Below, one piece after another: positions 61,488-64,000 of a stretch of 64,000 bases of DNA. The stretch's first letter is position 1; every line of letters starts with the position of its first letter. The notes below the pieces were generated by a model, which did no database searches, was not told where the DNA came from, and saw only the letters and a program-made list of their open reading frames with translations. The translations under genes were made by a program, and so were the position numbers. Source of the stretch: JARYGU01 sp033795365 (GTDB taxonomy: Bacteria; Pseudomonadota; Alphaproteobacteria; Rhizobiales; Rhizobiaceae); NCBI GenBank assembly GCA_033795365.1, contig JARYGU010000023.1, forward strand, positions 1-64,000, written 5' to 3'.

Positions 61488-62402
61488 TCATGCAGCTAGC
61501 TCGCCGAGATGCTGCCTGATCCACTTGGACTCTTCAGAAGCTGTTCGTCCAAAGTGCCTTTTGAAGTCACGGCTGAACTGGGCGGGGCTCACGTATCCGA
61601 CCAATACCGCGACTTCGGCGATCGTTTTATCGCTGCGAGCAACCAGCAGTCTGGCTTCGTGAAGTCGCATAGCCTTGAGGTACTGCATCGGGCTTGTACC
61701 GGTGAGGTCCCTGAAGTGGACGTGGTAGGACGGAACGCTCATGCCTACATCGCGCGCTAGGCCTGCTATGGAAACCTCTAAACCCATGTTCTCCCTCATC
61801 CAGGCGAGGCTCTTTATGATCTTGCCGGACGGGCCTTCTTGCTTGAGCGCGGCGATCATCGCGCCGCCTTGGGGACCAAGAAGAAGCCGAAAATGCAGTT
61901 CGCGCAGGATGCCTGCACCAATTACGGCGCTCGCAACCGGATCGTGAAGAGCCTTCAGGAGACGGAGAAGAACATCGGCTATCTCCGCTGCCATCTTGCT
62001 TGAAGCAAGACCCCGCGGCTTTCGAACTTTCAGTTCCGTATGCTGCTCGATCTGCAACACGATCTCGGCTGCCATTTGCATTTCGAATTCAATGTAGACA
62101 GCCAGCAGGGGCCGCTCCGGCGTGGCATCGGATTCCATCCTGAACGGAACGGGCACGGAAACGGCAAGGTAATGCTCCTCGTCATAGAGGAAGATTTCAC
62201 CGTCAAGGCTACCTCGCTTGCTGCCCTGTAACACAAAAACGGCGCCCGGCTTGTACAGAACTGGAACGTCGCGCAGCACAGCATCTGACCGCAGGATCCG
62301 AACGAAGGGGGATGCCGTAGGATTGTAGCCATGATGAGGAGCGAGACCGGTGGCAAGCTCGACAAGTTCCTCTGGGTCGGGTGCTTTGGTCGTATCACTC
62401 AT
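61488..62402 (-). CDS. AraC-family regulator with AraC_N domain
   Basis: 304 residues (ATG 62402; ATG 62423 would add seven). The N-terminal AraC_N ligand domain begins EELVELATGLAPHHGYNP; the C-terminal double HTH has VSIAGLARDVGMSVPSYHVHF and KTIAEVAVLVGYVSPAQFSRDF. This type commonly sits divergent to a short-chain dehydrogenase, as here (62496), and controls it. Neither start has a strong ribosome site. Confidence 0.9.
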   Translation of the reverse strand: MSDTTKAPDPEELVELATGLAPHHGYNPTASPFVRILRSDAVLRDVPVLYKPGAVFVLQGSKRGSLDGEIFLYDEEHYLAVSVPVPFRMESDATPERPLLAVYIEFEMQMAAEIVLQIEQHTELKVRKPRGLASSKMAAEIADVLLRLLKALHDPVASAVIGAGILRELHFRLLLGPQGGAMIAALKQEGPSGKIIKSLAWMRENMGLEVSIAGLARDVGMSVPSYHVHFRDLTGTSPMQYLKAMRLHEARLLVARSDKTIAEVAVLVGYVSPAQFSRDFKRHFGRTASEESKWIRQHLGELAA

Positions 62403-62495
62403 AGGATTTGGCAAGAAGCTCATATGTTCTGCAATCGGAAGATCGGTGCGCTCATAGTATTTACAAACTTCGGAATAAGCCAAGGAGTTTGTAAC

Positions 62496-63323
62496 ATGTC
62501 ACCAAAAACCATCTTCATTACCGGAGCCAATTCTGGTTTCGGTTTCGCAATTGCGTCTGCGGCTGTGCAGATGGGGCACAAGGTCATCGGTACCGTCCGC
62601 TCGGAAAGCTCCCGCACCGTCTTGGTTGAAGCTCTTCCGGAGGCCTGCCCTGTACTTTGTGACGTCACGGAGTTCGAGCGCCTCCCGCAGGTCGTTCGTC
62701 AGGCGGAAGAGGAGCATGGACCGGTTGATGTCTTGATCAATAACGCCGGCTACGGTCATGAAGGCGTGATCGAAGAGTCTCCGCTCGAGGAGATGCGCCG
62801 ACAGTTCGACGTCAACGTGTTCGGTGCGGTTGCAGTCGCCAAGGCGTTTCTTCCGAGGTTCCGGGAGCGCCGCCGCGGCTTTATTGTCAATGTCACGTCC
62901 ATGGGCGGCATGATCACCATGCCGGGGATCGGCTACTACTGCGGCAGCAAGTTCGCCCTGCAAGGCATCTCCGAAGTCATGCGGTCTGAGATGGCGCCAT
63001 TTGGCGTTCATGTCACGACGCTCTGCCCCGGATCGTTTCGGACGGATTGGGCTGGACGTTCTATGGCTCGTACCCATCGCTCGATTGCTGACTACGATGC
63101 TCTCTTCAATCCAATCCGCGAAGCCCGCCAAGCGGTCAGCGGCAGGCAGCTCGGGAATCCCGACAAGCTTGCCGTTGCTGTGCTCGACTTGATTGAGTCG
63201 GACAACCCGCCACCTCAGCTTCTGCTCGGGAGTGACGCGTTTAAGCATGTAGCTGACCGCATCGAGCGTCTGCAGCAGGAACTAGAAGCTTGGAAGTCAG
63301 TCACGTTGTCGACTGACGGCTGA
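62496..63323 (+). CDS. SDR-family oxidoreductase
   Basis: 275 residues: TGANSGFG cofactor motif, NNAGYG, VTSMGGM with the catalytic Ser, YYCGSK, and a C-terminal extension typical of 'classical SDR' relatives of retinol-type dehydrogenases. AAGGAG lies eight bases before ATG 62496. Divergent from the AraC gene across a 93-bp gap. Confidence 0.92.
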   Translation: MSPKTIFITGANSGFGFAIASAAVQMGHKVIGTVRSESSRTVLVEALPEACPVLCDVTEFERLPQVVRQAEEEHGPVDVLINNAGYGHEGVIEESPLEEMRRQFDVNVFGAVAVAKAFLPRFRERRRGFIVNVTSMGGMITMPGIGYYCGSKFALQGISEVMRSEMAPFGVHVTTLCPGSFRTDWAGRSMARTHRSIADYDALFNPIREARQAVSGRQLGNPDKLAVAVLDLIESDNPPPQLLLGSDAFKHVADRIERLQQELEAWKSVTLSTDG

Positions 63324-63394
63324 GCGATCTCAACCGGCGATCCCGCCTACTACTGTCCAAGGTCGGCAGTGGCAGGCGCGGTCCGTCTCTTCCA

Positions 63395-63868
63395 TCATTT
63401 AGTGTCCATATCCAACGCCACCTTCTTTCGCATGAACACCCTTTGAAAACCGTCCTGCTCGGCCCGGTCATACTCCTCCCAACCGAGCTTCTGGTAGATC
63501 TCCAAATTTTCGTGCATCAGCTCGTTGGTGTAGAGCCGGAGTTCGTCTTTGCCTTGCTCTGCGGCGTAGCGCTCCGCGTGGTCGAGAAGGTGGCGCCCAA
63601 GGCCACGTCCCTGGAACCGGGTTGCGACCGCCACATTGCCTACAAGCAGATGATCTTCCCTGATCCGCAGCACGATCAGGCCAGCGATCTCGTCTTCAAC
63701 GACAACAAGCCAAACATCGCGATTTTCGACCAGAGGCCCGTAATCTTCGGTCATGGGCGCGGGTTCTCGGCCGATCCGCGTGACGTAGTGAGAGTAGGCG
63801 TCGCGGACGATTTGCCTGATTGCTGAAACATCAGCATCACGAGCGAGAAGGATTTGAGACTTGGGCAC
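63395..63868 (-). CDS. GNAT-family N-acetyltransferase
   Basis: 157 residues with the full GNAT core: acetyl-CoA pyrophosphate loop RFQGRGLGRHLLDHAE and the late strand LRLYTNELMHENLEIYQKLGWEE. A free-standing acetyltransferase of unknown substrate, probably a small amine; no toxin-antitoxin partner is seen. Confidence 0.9.
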   Translation of the reverse strand: MPKSQILLARDADVSAIRQIVRDAYSHYVTRIGREPAPMTEDYGPLVENRDVWLVVVEDEIAGLIVLRIREDHLLVGNVAVATRFQGRGLGRHLLDHAERYAAEQGKDELRLYTNELMHENLEIYQKLGWEEYDRAEQDGFQRVFMRKKVALDMDTK

Positions 63869-63907
63869 TTCTGTTCTCCGATCACTGGCCTGACCTCGAA
63901 AGCGCTG

Positions 63908-64000
63908 CTACGACATGCGCGAGCGCATTCTTCCAACCGTAAGCCAGACGGCGGTGACGAGGAAGTAGACAGCGCCAAAGGCGGCGTAGCCCGCGACATC
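63908..64000 (-). CDS. C-terminal end of a membrane protein, cut by the window edge
   Basis: The last 30 residues of a minus-strand frame that stays open to the window end: one hydrophobic helix (AAFGAVYFLVTAVWLTV) followed by a basic tail GRMRSRMS and stop. It looks like the last membrane segment of a transporter. The family cannot be named from this fragment. Confidence 0.5.
   Translation of the reverse strand, partial: DVAGYAAFGAVYFLVTAVWLTVGRMRSRMS

Noticed and set aside
63751..63999. 82-codon minus-strand frame at the right edge
   Set aside because: Ser/Pro-rich, overlaps the GNAT gene start out of frame, no similarity; the adjacent frame ending at 63908 is a better membrane-protein tail.

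Overview
The window looks like part of a secondary replicon or accessory region of a Rhizobiales bacterium (Ensifer/Sinorhizobium/Rhizobium/Shinella type). The reasons are its high G+C content, DUF982 and DUF1275 genes, an Aap-type amino-acid ABC system, a rhizobial-style cellulose locus, IS66/IS21/IS481 relics, and many solute-uptake plus catabolism clusters each with its own regulator. No rRNA, tRNA or CRISPR array was recognised.

Layout. 0-5.6 kb: the 3' part of bcsB (cellulose synthase c-di-GMP subunit), a TPR protein and a GAF-GGDEF diguanylate cyclase. 5.6-7.4 kb: decayed fragments on the minus strand (dienelactone hydrolase, IS66 tnpB, IS21 istB). 7.4-8.4 kb: a DUF1275 membrane protein and a small membrane protein. 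8.6-22.8 kb: a betaine-type catabolic island. It has a dimethylglycine/sarcosine dehydrogenase-like flavoprotein, a LysR regulator, and a divergent row of ten genes: non-pyrrolysine MttB, GlxA/AraC regulator, DddP-like M24 protein, cysteine hydrolase, ProXWV/OpuC-type ABC transporter, an enolase-superfamily enzyme and an Ldh2-type dehydrogenase. 23.0-23.3 kb: DUF982. 23.6-29.4 kb: an RpiR regulator facing an operon in which two 5-formyl-THF cyclo-ligase paralogues (COG0212) bracket a THI5/NMT1-like ABC transporter with a double-length fused permease. 29.4-34.6 kb: a decayed zone with a CapA pseudogene, a truncated frameshifted TonB receptor and an IS481 relic, plus an intact TacA-TacT-like toxin-antitoxin pair.

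34.6-50.3 kb: a second catabolic island bounded by two paralogous DAO-type flavoproteins. It holds an EamA exporter, a RidA-like protein, two SDRs, a ProC-like reductase, a 2-oxo-acid dehydrogenase (E1alpha, E1beta, lipoyl-hydrolase fusion), an Aap-type ABC transporter, a GntR regulator and an unrecognised protein made of two repeats. Three or four TGTTA-type sites mark its promoters.

50.3-61.3 kb: a third island with a branched-chain-amino-acid-type (Liv) ABC transporter, a GntR/FCD regulator, a second ProC-like reductase, a protein with a DUF3830-like N-terminus, a single-chain B12 protein resembling glutamate mutase, and an FAD dehydrogenase. Four copies of a palindrome close to AAGTGTCTACACTT sit in its regulatory gaps, which suggests one GntR regulon. 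I consider this island the best candidate for an undescribed pathway. 61.5-64 kb: AraC regulator with a divergent SDR, a GNAT acetyltransferase, and the end of a membrane protein cut by the window edge.
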